Position numbers and translations under genes: made by a program. Below are positions 43,211 through 51,597 of a DNA stretch of 64,000 nt, piece after piece; within the stretch, counting starts at the first letter, position 1, and each line of letters begins with the position of its first letter. The notes under the pieces are model-generated. The model worked only from the letters and a program-made list of their open reading frames with translations. It did not search any database and was not told the origin of the DNA. Source of the stretch: Thermococcus pacificus (GTDB taxonomy: Archaea; Methanobacteriota_B; Thermococci; Thermococcales; Thermococcaceae); contig NZ_CP015102.1 in assembly GCF_002214485.1 (NCBI RefSeq), positions 868,001 to 932,000 of the forward strand. Direction: 5' to 3'.

Positions 43211-43414
43211 GTGATCAGAGTAAAGGTTCTTGGCAGGGGCATAGAGAAGGAACTGGAGTGGGAGAAGGGCATGAAGGTCGCGGACGTCCTCAGGGAGATC
43301 GGATTTAACACGGAGAGCGCAATAGCAAAGGTCAACGGCAGAGTGGCTCTGGAAGACGAGAGCGTTAAAGACGGGGACTACGTTGAGGTCATCCCGGTCG
43401 TTTCTGGAGGGTAA
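43211..43414 (+). CDS. Ubiquitin-like small archaeal modifier / MoaD-ThiS protein
   Basis: A 67-residue beta-grasp protein ending in Gly-Gly (VIPVVSGG), as needed for activation by an E1-like enzyme. Family members act either as sulfur carriers (tRNA thiolation, molybdopterin) or as protein modifiers (SAMPs). GTG at 43211 gives the family start MIRVKVLGRG; in-frame GTGs at 43202 and 43205 are possible alternatives. Its own promoter is described at 43171. No E1 or JAMM peptidase is nearby. Confidence 0.88.
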   Translation: MIRVKVLGRGIEKELEWEKGMKVADVLREIGFNTESAIAKVNGRVALEDESVKDGDYVEVIPVVSGG

Positions 43415-43534
43415 AAATGATTTTATCCCCCAGATAACTACCAATTTTGTAAAAAACTTGGTTATGATTTCGAAAGGGTTATATACTACTTTTGATAATT
43501 ATACCGTGATAACGTCTTTGGTGGGAGGGGGCGA

Positions 43535-44949
43535 ATGCGGAAGTGGGTAGCAATGCTCCTCCTTGGGATTCCCCTCCTGAGTAGTGTCCAAACAGTCAAG
43601 GCGGGAACAACACAAACCACAAACCAAGCCCATACCTGTCAGAGTTGCTCGTGCATCGACGTTAACACTCTCTTAGATAACCTAACAGCAAACATCACGA
43701 ACTTGACTCACACAATTGACCAAAAGAAGTTAAGACTCGAAAAGCTTTACGAGAAGTGGAACACCACTAAAAACATGAGCATTCTCTTTGAAATTGTGAT
43801 GCAAAAAGATGAGATTAGACTCCTCACCAACGAGTTAAAATACCTCAAACGTCAAAAACTCAGCCTCCAACTCGTCCAAAACTACACTGTTCAGACACCT
43901 TATGGTAGAAAAATCCTCTACTACAAACCACCCCCCGAGAGCACCATCGTCCAAGAGCACGTTAAAAAAGTCCACCCAGTAAGGAGCGACGTAGACTTGG
44001 CATGGTTCATAGCCTACTACAGGCAGGCGGCGGAGCTGACGTTTACAGAAGTCGTTCAAACGGACATGAGGATGAGAGAACTGCTTAAGAAAGTTGAAGC
44101 CGGGAACTACACTGAAGAGACCATCAACGAAATCCTCACCCTGCTTGACAAGAGAGAAAAACTCTGGAGAGAAATCTACAAGTTTGCCGAGGAGAAAGAG
44201 AAACTGCAAACCCTGAAAACACTCAAAGAAACCGGACGAAAACAGACACTAATAAAAGCGGCTACTGGAGTAGAGCCCCTGGCAATAAAGTTCGGAGGAA
44301 TTGCAAAGGGTTGCTTCTGTTCTTACCTGCACTGCTATAATTCCTATGGCACAGCTCCTCCTCTACCGGGAGTCATCCATCCACTTGATGCCTCAGAAGC
44401 CCCATACATGTACTACAGAGAGTTTTATCCTGTCGTGTTATGGGTGGGAATGTATACTAGTAGCGAACCCGATGTCAACCACTTTTGGGGTGACTACTGT
44501 ACTTACGAGTTCCCGAGTACGGGGACAGACTTTGAGAAATATTGGAACAGGGCTATAGAGTTAGGATTGCAAACATTTGGATCAATACAGATAAAGCTGT
44601 TTTATGAAGGGGCGCATACAATCCAAAAGTGTCGAGCTATCAAGAAAGCAATATAATATGGCAGGTAGAATGTAACAGGATTGGATGCTGGGTTGTCACT
44701 AATTACTTGAAACCCCTCCCTGATCCCGACGTATCGCATTATTCCGAATATTATCAATTATACATAAATACACATTGGCTTACATGCTGTGGATGCGGAG
44801 ATGTAGGGAACTCTTGTAAGTGGGCGAACAATCACTATGGAGGATGCTTTGCACCAGATGCATCGAAGTCCCAGAATTTTGTTGTGTGCACTAAAGAAGA
44901 ACATGGGACGGAATGCGGAAGAGCGATAGTAGTCCTGTTTAATGGTTAA
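43535..44949 (+). pseudogene. Secreted Cys-rich protein of unknown function, frameshifted near 44607
   Basis: The first frame runs from the ATG at 43535 (ribosome binding site GGTGGGAGG) for 373 codons and ends in unrelated sequence. A second frame to a TAA at 44949 continues naturally with NPKVSSYQESNIIW and many Cys. One extra G in the GGGG run at about 44609-44612 joins them into a protein of about 470 residues. The product has a signal peptide (about 1-22), a CQSCSC motif, a central coiled coil (about 45-110) and a C-terminal Cys-rich domain (CCGCGD). No known family. Relatively A+T-rich, like the next gene. The frameshift may be real or a sequencing error. Confidence 0.6.
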
Positions 44950-44970
44950 CAGAACTGGAGAGTGCTGGAC

Positions 44971-45864
44971 ATGAATGTCAAAAAATATCTTTTAGTTGTA
45001 ACTGTTTTTTCATTAATTCTTCTCATTATCCCAAAAGGAATACTTGTCCCGACCAACGCCAAAGGAGCTTCTTTTAAAGAAGATGTGTCCTCATTAGAAT
45101 GTCCATTTAAAATTCAAACTAGCCTCAATTTTGAAAATTTCTCTTACTACTTCACGATCTTCACGCAGGATATTCAAAAGAGCAACTACACGCTACCCGG
45201 AATTAACGGGGGATACATCTGCATTCCAGAGGGAGTTCTCCTGTACGCATACTTCATCCAAGACAGTCAGTCCACGCTACTCTTCTTGGGTGACAACCTC
45301 ACCGAAAAGTGGAAGAAAGAGTTCCCAGCGTATCCACTTAAACACTTAAACGAGAGCCTGATTCTTGTTGGTAATCCTCGTTTTGGTTCTTCTGACACCT
45401 CTTGTGTTTACGTCATAGACATCTCAACGGGCTTGTTAAAAAACTGGTTCTGTCCGAACGTTCTCGGCGGCTATATTTCAGATGTTAAAATACTCCATGA
45501 CAGGGTTTATGTTACAATTGGGGTTCCTGAGGCTCCTCCCCTGAGAACCAGAGCCTTCATTTACGTGAAGGAGGGCAACAAACTCCGGAAGAGTGAAATT
45601 GCTAGCATCAGCGGAGAGGGAGTTGGCATTAGACTACCCATTGACGCTAACGAGAAGTACGTGGCCGTAGCATACTTCCTAGCCAACGAAAGAGGAGAAG
45701 AAAAGAACGGCGTTTGCGTGCTTACGGCAAGGAGCTTACGAAAAATCGCCTGCAAAGAACTCAATGAGGGAGAACGCCCGTTGAAAGTCAAGGTTAAAGA
45801 CAACATCGTGTACGTGCAAACAACAAAAGGCGTGAAAGCTTACAAGATACTCAGTCTATGGTAA
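44971..45864 (+). CDS. Secreted beta-propeller-like protein of unknown function
   Basis: A 297-residue protein with an N-terminal signal or anchor (about 4-25), then repeated beta-strand motifs (VYVIDISTGLLKNW, KVKDNIVYVQTTKGVKAYK) resembling blades of PQQ/YVTN-type propellers. The ATG at 44971 follows GGAG at 44957-44960. It sits 21 nt after the frameshifted secreted protein and may be in one operon with it. The tail of the protein is repeated, diverged, 52 nt further on. Confidence 0.6.
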   Translation: MNVKKYLLVVTVFSLILLIIPKGILVPTNAKGASFKEDVSSLECPFKIQTSLNFENFSYYFTIFTQDIQKSNYTLPGINGGYICIPEGVLLYAYFIQDSQSTLLFLGDNLTEKWKKEFPAYPLKHLNESLILVGNPRFGSSDTSCVYVIDISTGLLKNWFCPNVLGGYISDVKILHDRVYVTIGVPEAPPLRTRAFIYVKEGNKLRKSEIASISGEGVGIRLPIDANEKYVAVAYFLANERGEEKNGVCVLTARSLRKIACKELNEGERPLKVKVKDNIVYVQTTKGVKAYKILSLW

Positions 45865-45915
45865 CGAGCACCACGTAAGGTGGTCGATACACCATAAACA
45901 AAAGAAAAAACAACA

Positions 45916-46065
45916 ATGCCAATCCACTCCAGAGGGAATTCTATTATTATGCTTATTTCCTTGAAGGAAGCAAATGAGAGGCCGTATGACGTTAAACTTG
46001 ATGGAAACATAGTGTACATCAAAACCTGGAATGGGGTGAAGGCCTACAGAATAGTCGGCCCGTGA
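45916..46065 (+). pseudogene. Duplicated C-terminal fragment of the preceding propeller gene
   Basis: In one frame this segment reads LKEANERPYDVKLDGNIVYI and KTWNGVKAYRI to a TGA at 46063. The preceding gene ends LNEGERPLKVKVKDNIVYVQ and TTKGVKAYKI. The two are clearly related, so this is the leftover 3' end of a second, mostly deleted copy. An ATG at 45916 opens the frame but no ribosome binding site is seen. Confidence 0.65.
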
Positions 46066-46100
46066 AAACTCCCATGTGTTTTTTAAAGGAGAAAAAGGTG

Positions 46101-47300
46101 TCAGGAACCCAGCTTCCTCCTCATGAATGCCTCGAAGTTGTTCATGGCCTCTTCCAGAATCGGGACTGGCGGCAGGAAGACTATCCTGAAGTGCCAGTCG
46201 CCGGCGTAGCCGAAGCCTGAGCCGTGGACGAAGAGCACGTGGGCCTCGTTGAGGGCGTCGAGGACGAACTCCTTGTCGTTCTTCCACTTGGAGCGTTCGT
46301 CGATGCGCGGGAATATGTAGAAGGCTCCCTGCGGTTTGGTGGTGCTTATTCCCGGAATCTCGGTTAGGCGCTTGTAGATGTAGTCCCTCCTCTCCTTAAG
46401 CTTGGCCATGTATTCCTTGAGGTAGTCCATCGGCCCGGTGAGGCCCGCTATCGCCGCGAACTGGGCCGGAGTGTTCGGGCATATCCTTATCCTCGCCATC
46501 TTGTCTATGGCTTCCCTCACTTCGGAGAGTTTGTCCTCGGGGTCAACGTAGTAGAAGTAGCCGAGGCGCCAGCCCGTGGCGAAGTAGACCTTGGAGAGGC
46601 CGTTCATGACGATGACCGGAACGTCCTTGGTGAGCGAGCCGGGTGAAACGTGCTCCCCCTCGTAGGTCATGAGGTCGTATATCTCGTCGCTTATGACCGG
46701 CAGGCCGTACTCACCAGCCAGGTCGAGGATTTCCCTCACGGTCTTCTTCTCGTAGAGTGCTCCCGTTGGGTTGTTCGGGTTTATCACCGCTATGGCCTTC
46801 GTCTTCTCGTTGATCTTCTTCCTCATGTCGTCGATGTCCGGCTGCCAGCCGTTCTCCTCAACGGTGAGGTACTCGTTCGGAACACCGCCGTAGAACTTGA
46901 CCAGGCCTGTGTAAGGCGGATAGCTCGGGCTGGGGACGAGTATGTTGTCGCCGGGGTTGAGGAGGGCGCCGAATATGAACTGAAGGGCCTCCGTAACCGC
47001 GGCGGTAACGCGGACGTCTTCAGGAGTAATGTCGACGCCGTTCTTTCTCTTTTCACGCTGGACAATGGCCTCCCTGAGTTCTGGAAGGCCCTCGCTGGTG
47101 CCGTAGTAGTTGTGGCCCTCCTGGATGGCCTTACAGTAGGCGTCCCTCATGTGCTTCGGCGGCTGAAAGTCGTATTTGCCGGGATCACCGATGTTGAGTC
47201 TGATAACCTTTATTCCCTTCTTTTCGAGCTCTCTGGCTGGAAGAACGACGTCCCTTATGGCGTACTCAATACCCATTGCCCTTTCGGATGCGCGGATCAT
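46101..47300 (-). CDS. alaT: Alanine aminotransferase (class I)
   Basis: A 399-residue fold-type I PLP aminotransferase close to Pyrococcus AlaAT, which converts pyruvate and glutamate to alanine and 2-oxoglutarate and balances redox and nitrogen in Thermococcales. The PLP lysine is in MNGLSKVYFATGWR (Lys237), with NPNNPTG and YDL substrate contacts. ATG at 47300 is chosen since GGTGAT lies 4 nt upstream; the first in-frame ATG at 47312 would include that ribosome binding site. Confidence 0.94.
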   Translation of the reverse strand: MIRASERAMGIEYAIRDVVLPARELEKKGIKVIRLNIGDPGKYDFQPPKHMRDAYCKAIQEGHNYYGTSEGLPELREAIVQREKRKNGVDITPEDVRVTAAVTEALQFIFGALLNPGDNILVPSPSYPPYTGLVKFYGGVPNEYLTVEENGWQPDIDDMRKKINEKTKAIAVINPNNPTGALYEKKTVREILDLAGEYGLPVISDEIYDLMTYEGEHVSPGSLTKDVPVIVMNGLSKVYFATGWRLGYFYYVDPEDKLSEVREAIDKMARIRICPNTPAQFAAIAGLTGPMDYLKEYMAKLKERRDYIYKRLTEIPGISTTKPQGAFYIFPRIDERSKWKNDKEFVLDALNEAHVLFVHGSGFGYAGDWHFRIVFLPPVPILEEAMNNFEAFMRRKLGS

Positions 47301-47393
47301 ATCAATCACCATTTGAATGAAGGGAAGTCCATCATAAAAACCTTGGCATCGGCATCAGGTCAGATTTAAAAAGGGACGTTCCAAACTTATGGC

Positions 47394-47458
47394 GGGCGAT
47401 GACGATTAGCAAGCAAACTGAACGCTCACGAATGATGACGTGAACACCCTCCGAGCCC
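47394..47458 (+). ncRNA. Candidate C/D box sRNA (rRNA 2'-O-methylation guide)
   Basis: GGGC stem (47394-47397), GATGA (47398-47402), 15-nt guide, box D' CTGA (47418-47421), 10-nt spacer, a perfect box C' ATGATGA (47432-47438), 12-nt guide, box D CCGA (47451-47454), GCCC stem (47455-47458). A TATA box ATTTAAAAAG at 47364-47373 would start transcription at about 47394. Guide lengths equal those of the other two candidates; the D'-C' spacer is longer and box D is one base off CTGA. Confidence 0.55.
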
Positions 47459-47496
47459 CTCGATAGCTTTATTAACATTCAGAGCCATCTCGTTGC

Positions 47497-47742
47497 ATGA
47501 ACATATTCATCCCCCTGCTTGCCGGCGTTCTGATAGGGTACACCCTCCGGAAGCGCGGAAAGAAGCTCAACGTAGACCTGCCCATGAGTGCCGCACTGCT
47601 CCTGCTGATATTCTTCATGGGCGTTGAGGCAGGGAAGGTCGAGATAAACGCGGGGTGGCTGCTGGTTTCGTCAATTGTATTCGCGGCCCTCACCATAGCC
47701 GGAAGCGTTGGAATGGCCCTTCTGGTGGGTGGTAGGAGATGA
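47497..47742 (+). CDS. LysO-like exporter, N-terminal subunit (split gene)
   Basis: An 81-residue membrane protein with about three helices, matching the N-terminal part of LysO/DUF340 (E. coli YbjE), the lysine exporter. Its partner, the rest of LysO, follows with a 4-nt ATGA overlap. A TATA-like CTTTATTA centred 25 bp before the ATG and the absence of a ribosome binding site suggest a leaderless mRNA. In E. coli both parts are one polypeptide. Confidence 0.75.
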   Translation: MNIFIPLLAGVLIGYTLRKRGKKLNVDLPMSAALLLLIFFMGVEAGKVEINAGWLLVSSIVFAALTIAGSVGMALLVGGRR

Positions 47743-48320
47743 GGTTCCTGGCTTATGTTCTGGCGTCGCTCATAGCGGGCATGGCGGTCGGCCACTTCTA
47801 CGCCCCTGACTTCGGCAACCTGTACGAGGTCATGTTATACTTGCTCATACTCATCATCGGGATCGACCTGGGCGGGAGCTTCAGGCTGGGAGAGATCAAA
47901 AAGCTCGGGAAACTGGCGGTGAAGCTACCCCTCGGGACGCTCATAGGCTCTCTCATAGGGGGGCTGGTGGCATCACTGCTCCTCGGCATAGAACTCAAGT
48001 GGGGCCTGGCAGTCTCGGCCGGCTGCGGCTGGTACTCACTCACAGGCCCGCTTATAGGCCAGTACTCTGCCGTTTACGGCACGCTGGGCTTCCTGGCAAA
48101 CCTCATGAGGGAGATATTAACCGTCCTGTTTTACCCCCTTGCAATAAAGAGGCTCCCGAAGGAGCTGGCGGTTTCAATGGGTGGAGCTACGACAATGGAC
48201 ACGACCTTGCCCCTCCTAACGAAGTTCGGCGGGAGCGAGGTGGCTCTTATAGCCTTCGTTCACGGCTTCGTGCTAACGGCTCTCGTTCCGTTCGTGGTGC
48301 CGTTCATTCTCCAGCTTTAG
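47739..48320 (+). CDS. lysO: LysO-like exporter, C-terminal subunit
   Basis: A 193-residue membrane protein, about six helices, matching the main part of LysO/DUF340 transporters: [15 protein letters not shown] and the [14 protein letters not shown] stretch are the conserved parts. It probably pairs with the 81-residue upstream product to form a full transporter. Export of lysine is assigned by homology; in this host the substrate might be another cationic amino acid. Confidence 0.82.
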   Translation: MRFLAYVLASLIAGMAVGHFYAPDFGNLYEVMLYLLILIIGIDLGGSFRLGEIKKLGKLAVKLPLGTLIGSLIGGLVASLLLGIELKWGLAVSAGCGWYSLTGPLIGQYSAVYGTLGFLANLMREILTVLFYPLAIKRLPKELAVSMGGATTMDTTLPLLTKFGGSEVALIAFVHGFVLTALVPFVVPFILQL

Positions 48321-48385
48321 GTGCGCAGGCAAAAACTTTTTTAAAGCCTCCGGGCTACCGGGGTTTGCAGGCGCTATCATGCCTC

Positions 48386-48450
48386 ATGGCTCGGGGGTGT
48401 CCGAGGCCGGGGCGAGTAGGAGCCCACCGGGCCGCTCTCGGAGGTGAGAG
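48386..48450 (+). promoter_or_regulatory. Structured G+C-rich leader of rpl44e, possible RNA switch
   Basis: The 85 nt before the ribosome binding site are about 72% G+C. CTCGG (48390-48394) can pair with CCGAG (48401-48405), which can instead pair with a second CTCGG (48437-48441). The latter overlaps CTCTC (48435-48439), which pairs with GAGAG (48446-48450) and encloses the GGAGGT core of the ribosome binding site. The three helices exclude one another. A TATA box (ACTTTTTTAAAG, about 48335-48346) starts transcription near 48372. Confidence 0.45.
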
Positions 48451-48451
48451 A

Positions 48452-48736
48452 ATGAAGTACCCGAAGCAGATAAGGACTTACTGCCCGTTTTGTAAAAAGC
48501 ACACGATCCACAAGGTCGAGAAGGTCAAGAAGAGGCCGAGGAGCGAGCTCAGCCAGGGCCAGAGGAGATTCCGCAGAATCATGAAGGGTTACCGCGGTTT
48601 CCCGAGGCCGAACCCGGCCGGAAGGGAGAAACCGGTCAAGAAGCTCGACCTTCGCTTTAGGTGCACCGTTTGCGGCAAGGCCCACACGAGGGGACAGGGC
48701 TTCCGTGTTAAGAAGTTTGAGCTGGTGGAGGTGTGA
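48452..48736 (+). CDS. rpl44e: Ribosomal protein eL44
   Basis: A 94-residue zinc-ribbon ribosomal protein near the E site. Cysteines at 11 and 14 (YCPFCK) and in RCTVCGK bind zinc; [10 protein letters not shown] and the basic middle match archaeal L44e. GGAGGTGA at 48440-48447 is its ribosome binding site. First gene of the operon rpl44e-rps27e (4-nt gap). Confidence 0.96.
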   Translation: MKYPKQIRTYCPFCKKHTIHKVEKVKKRPRSELSQGQRRFRRIMKGYRGFPRPNPAGREKPVKKLDLRFRCTVCGKAHTRGQGFRVKKFELVEV

Positions 48737-48739
48737 CGC

Positions 48740-48937
48740 ATGGCGCTCCCGAAGAACCTCATCCCCATGCCGAGGAGCAGGTTCCTCCGCGTTAAGTGCA
48801 TCGACTGCGGCAACGAGCAGATAGTCTTCAGCAACCCTGCCACGACCGTCCGCTGCCTCGTCTGCGGAGCAACGCTCGTCGAGCCGACCGGCGGAAAAGG
48901 TGTCATAAAGGCCAAGATACTCGAGGTTCTCGAGTGA
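48740..48937 (+). CDS. rps27e: Ribosomal protein eS27
   Basis: A 65-residue zinc-ribbon protein of the small subunit: CIDCGNEQ and CLVCGATL hold the four Cys, followed by the conserved [12 protein letters not shown]. It directly follows rpl44e. Confidence 0.96.
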   Translation: MALPKNLIPMPRSRFLRVKCIDCGNEQIVFSNPATTVRCLVCGATLVEPTGGKGVIKAKILEVLE

Positions 48938-49021
48938 ACCTCTCCTTCTTTTCGTTCTGCTAAACTTTAAATACCTCTTTTCGTAACTTACCCCGGCAGA
49001 GAAAATTTTGAGGTGGTTGTA

Positions 49022-49849
49022 ATGCCAAGGAAAGCCAAAGAGTACCCAGAAGAGGGAGAGTTCGTGGTCGCTACCGTTAAGAACATTCACAATTACGGTG
49101 CATTCCTCAAGCTCGATGAGTATCCCGGAAAAGAGGGCTTCATGCACATAAGCGAGGTTGCCTCGAGCTGGGTCAAGAACATAAGGGACCACATCAAGGA
49201 GGGCCAGAAGATAGTCGCCAAGGTCATCCGCGTTGACCCGGAGAAGGGACATATCGACCTGAGCCTCAAGCGCGTAAACCAGCAGCAGAGGAAGGCCAAG
49301 CTCCAGGAGTACAAGCGCGCCCAGAAGGCTGAGAACCTGCTCAAGATGGCAGCCGAGAAGATAGGAAAGGACTTCGAGACCGCCTGGAGGGAGGTCTGGG
49401 TTCCGCTCGAGGAAGAGTACGGGGAGGTTTACGCGGCCTTTGAAGACGCCGCCCAGAACGGGATAGAAGTTCTCAAGGGACTCATAAGCGACGAGTGGAT
49501 AGAGGCGCTCAGGCCAATAATCGAGGCCTACGTTGAAATCCCGACCGTCACCATCGACGCGGAGTTCGAGATAACAGTTCCAAAGCCAAATGGCATTGAG
49601 ATTATCAAAGAGGCGCTGATAAGGGCGCGCGACAGGGCCAACGAGGAGAAAGAGATAGAGGTCAAGTTCTCCTACCAGGGGGCGCCGCGCTACAGGATAG
49701 ACGTCACTGCCCCGGACTACCACAAGGCCGAGGAAGTCCTTGAAGACATAGCTGAGGAGATACTCCGCGTTATCAAGGAAGCGGGCGGAGAGGCGACCCT
49801 CATAAGGAAGGAGAAGCGCATAAAGAAAGTCAAGAAGAGGGGTAGCTGA
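49022..49849 (+). CDS. eif2a: Translation initiation factor aIF2, alpha subunit
   Basis: A 275-residue alpha subunit of the initiator-tRNA-carrying aIF2. The N-terminal S1 domain (about 8-85: GEFVVATVKNIHNYGAFL, DLSLKRV) is followed by the helical and alpha-beta C-terminal domains. ATG at 49022 follows GAGGTGGTTGTA; an in-frame GTG at 49013 overlaps that ribosome binding site. Stop and start of nop10 overlap (ATGA). Confidence 0.96.
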   Translation: MPRKAKEYPEEGEFVVATVKNIHNYGAFLKLDEYPGKEGFMHISEVASSWVKNIRDHIKEGQKIVAKVIRVDPEKGHIDLSLKRVNQQQRKAKLQEYKRAQKAENLLKMAAEKIGKDFETAWREVWVPLEEEYGEVYAAFEDAAQNGIEVLKGLISDEWIEALRPIIEAYVEIPTVTIDAEFEITVPKPNGIEIIKEALIRARDRANEEKEIEVKFSYQGAPRYRIDVTAPDYHKAEEVLEDIAEEILRVIKEAGGEATLIRKEKRIKKVKKRGS

Positions 49850-50028
49850 TGCACTTCAGGATAAGGAAGTGCCCCAGCTGTGGGCGCTACACCCTGAAGG
49901 AGACCTGCCCCGTCTGTGGAGAGAAAACCAAGGTAGCCCACCCGCCGCGCTTCTCGCCCGAAGATCCCTACGGGGAGTACAGGCGCAGGCTGAAGCGCGA
50001 ACAGATGGGCATAGCCAGGGGGGAGTGA
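49849..50028 (+). CDS. nop10: H/ACA RNP protein Nop10
   Basis: A 59-residue zinc-ribbon protein with Cys8, Cys11, Cys20 and Cys23 and the conserved tail HPPRFSPEDPYGEYRRRLKR. It scaffolds Cbf5 in pseudouridylation-guide particles. Start overlaps the aIF2-alpha stop by 1 nt (TGATG) and the PAC2 gene follows 1 nt after its stop, the order conserved in Thermococcales. Confidence 0.95.
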   Translation: MHFRIRKCPSCGRYTLKETCPVCGEKTKVAHPPRFSPEDPYGEYRRRLKREQMGIARGE

Positions 50029-50029
50029 G

Positions 50030-50833
50030 ATGAAGGAGACCACCATCTACGTTCTGGAGAGGCCCGAACTCAGGGACCCCGTGTTCATTGAGGGGCTCCC
50101 GGGAATAGGCCTCGTTGGGAAGCTGGCCGCTGAGCACCTCATCCAGGAGCTTAACGCGGTAAAGTTCGCTGAGCTCTATTCACCACACTTCATGCACCAG
50201 GTTCTCATCAAGAAGGGCTCCGTCGTCGAGCTCATGAAGAACGAATTCTACTACTGGAAGAACCCCGACGAGAACGGCAGGGACGTCATTATCATCACCG
50301 GCGACCAGCAGGTCGCTCCAACTGACAGTCCGGGCCACTATGAGGTCGTGGGCAAGATGCTCGACTTCGTGAGCAAGTTCGGTGTCAGGGAGATAATCAC
50401 CATGGGCGGCTACCAGGTTCCGGAGCTCCAGGGTGAGCCGAGGGTTTTAGCAGCGGTGACTCACGAGGATCTGGTTGGCCGTTATCAGGAGAAGCTCAAG
50501 GACTGCCAGGTTGAGGTTATCTGGAGAGAGGATGAGGGTGGCGCGATAGTCGGGGCAGCTGGTCTACTCCTCGGGATGGGCAAGCTCCGCTCCATGTACG
50601 GCATAAGCCTGCTCGGTGAGAGCCTCGGCTACATAGTCGACGCCAAGTCGGCCAAGTCCGTCCTCCTAGCAGTTACCAAGGTTCTGGGACTCGAGATAGA
50701 CATGACCGCCCTCGAGGAGCGCGCCAGGGAGACAGAGGAGATACTCAGGAAGGTCCAGGAGATGCAGAGGGCTATGCTCGAACAGCAGATGCCCCCCTCA
50801 ACGCAGGAAGAGGAGGACAGGGGCTACCTCTGA
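50030..50833 (+). CDS. Proteasome assembly chaperone, PAC2 family
   Basis: A 267-residue PAC2-fold protein (about residues 1-235: VFIEGLPGIGLVGKLAAEHL, MGGYQVPE) followed by a helical, acidic, coiled-coil-like tail ending in Gly-Tyr-Leu. Archaeal members (PbaA/PbaB) aid 20S assembly, and the penultimate Tyr recalls HbYX tails that dock to the alpha ring, though the residue before Tyr is Gly and not hydrophobic. Last gene of the translation operon. Confidence 0.88.
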   Translation: MKETTIYVLERPELRDPVFIEGLPGIGLVGKLAAEHLIQELNAVKFAELYSPHFMHQVLIKKGSVVELMKNEFYYWKNPDENGRDVIIITGDQQVAPTDSPGHYEVVGKMLDFVSKFGVREIITMGGYQVPELQGEPRVLAAVTHEDLVGRYQEKLKDCQVEVIWREDEGGAIVGAAGLLLGMGKLRSMYGISLLGESLGYIVDAKSAKSVLLAVTKVLGLEIDMTALEERARETEEILRKVQEMQRAMLEQQMPPSTQEEEDRGYL

Positions 50834-50982
50834 ACTCCCGCCTTTTCTTGTATTTCTTACATGACAACCCCGCTTTGGCAGGGCCGTTTCAAACCTTTGG
50901 TTGGTAATACGCGGTTTTAAAAACGCTTTTATTTCGTGCTACTCTTCTTGTAATTGATGACACCAAAAGGGAGGTGTTCGAG

Positions 50983-51597
50983 TTGCACATACCTGACGGT
51001 CTGCTGAGCACCCCTGTGATAGCAGTTACGTATATAATAACCGCCTTAGCAGTTGGGTATTCTGCGAGAAAGCTCAAGGACTTTCCTGAGGAAAAAATCC
51101 CGCTCCTCGGCCTCTTCGCCGCTGGAATCTTCGCGGCCCAGATGGTCAACTTCCCGATAATAGGCGGCGTCAGCGGGCATCTCCTCGGGGCAACGCTTGT
51201 TGCAATACTCCTCGGGCCCTACGCAGCTGTGATGGTCATGACCGCGGTTCTGCTCATACAGACGCTCCTCTTCGGGGACGGAGGAATAACCGCAATCGGT
51301 GCAAACATCCTCAACATGGGGCTGATCGGGGCATTCATAGGATATGCCCTTTACACAAAGCTCAAGAACATCAACGAGACCCTCGCGATGGGCCTTTCAG
51401 CATGGCTCTCCGTCGTCCTTGGGGCGGCCCTTGCCAGCGTCGAGATAGGCCTCAGCCACAGCCTCCCGTTCCTCAGGGTTCTCACCCTGATGGTCGGCTA
51501 TCACTCGATAATCGGAATCGGCGAGGCTGTACTCACCGTCCTGATAGTCCACGCCGTAAGGGTGAAGCTTCCGTCGATTGAGGGGGTGCCGGCATGA
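50983..51597 (+). CDS. cbiM: CbiM, membrane component of a Co/Ni ECF transporter
   Basis: A 204-residue, about seven-helix substrate-capture protein. It opens MHIPDGLLS, the metal-binding N-terminus that must be the first residues, so the TTG at 50983 (GGGAGGTG 6 nt upstream) is the start rather than the GTG at 50974. It forms the transporter with the three following genes. A TATA-like CGCTTTTATTTCG lies near 50924-50936. Cobalt or nickel is the likely substrate. Confidence 0.92.
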   Translation: MHIPDGLLSTPVIAVTYIITALAVGYSARKLKDFPEEKIPLLGLFAAGIFAAQMVNFPIIGGVSGHLLGATLVAILLGPYAAVMVMTAVLLIQTLLFGDGGITAIGANILNMGLIGAFIGYALYTKLKNINETLAMGLSAWLSVVLGAALASVEIGLSHSLPFLRVLTLMVGYHSIIGIGEAVLTVLIVHAVRVKLPSIEGVPA

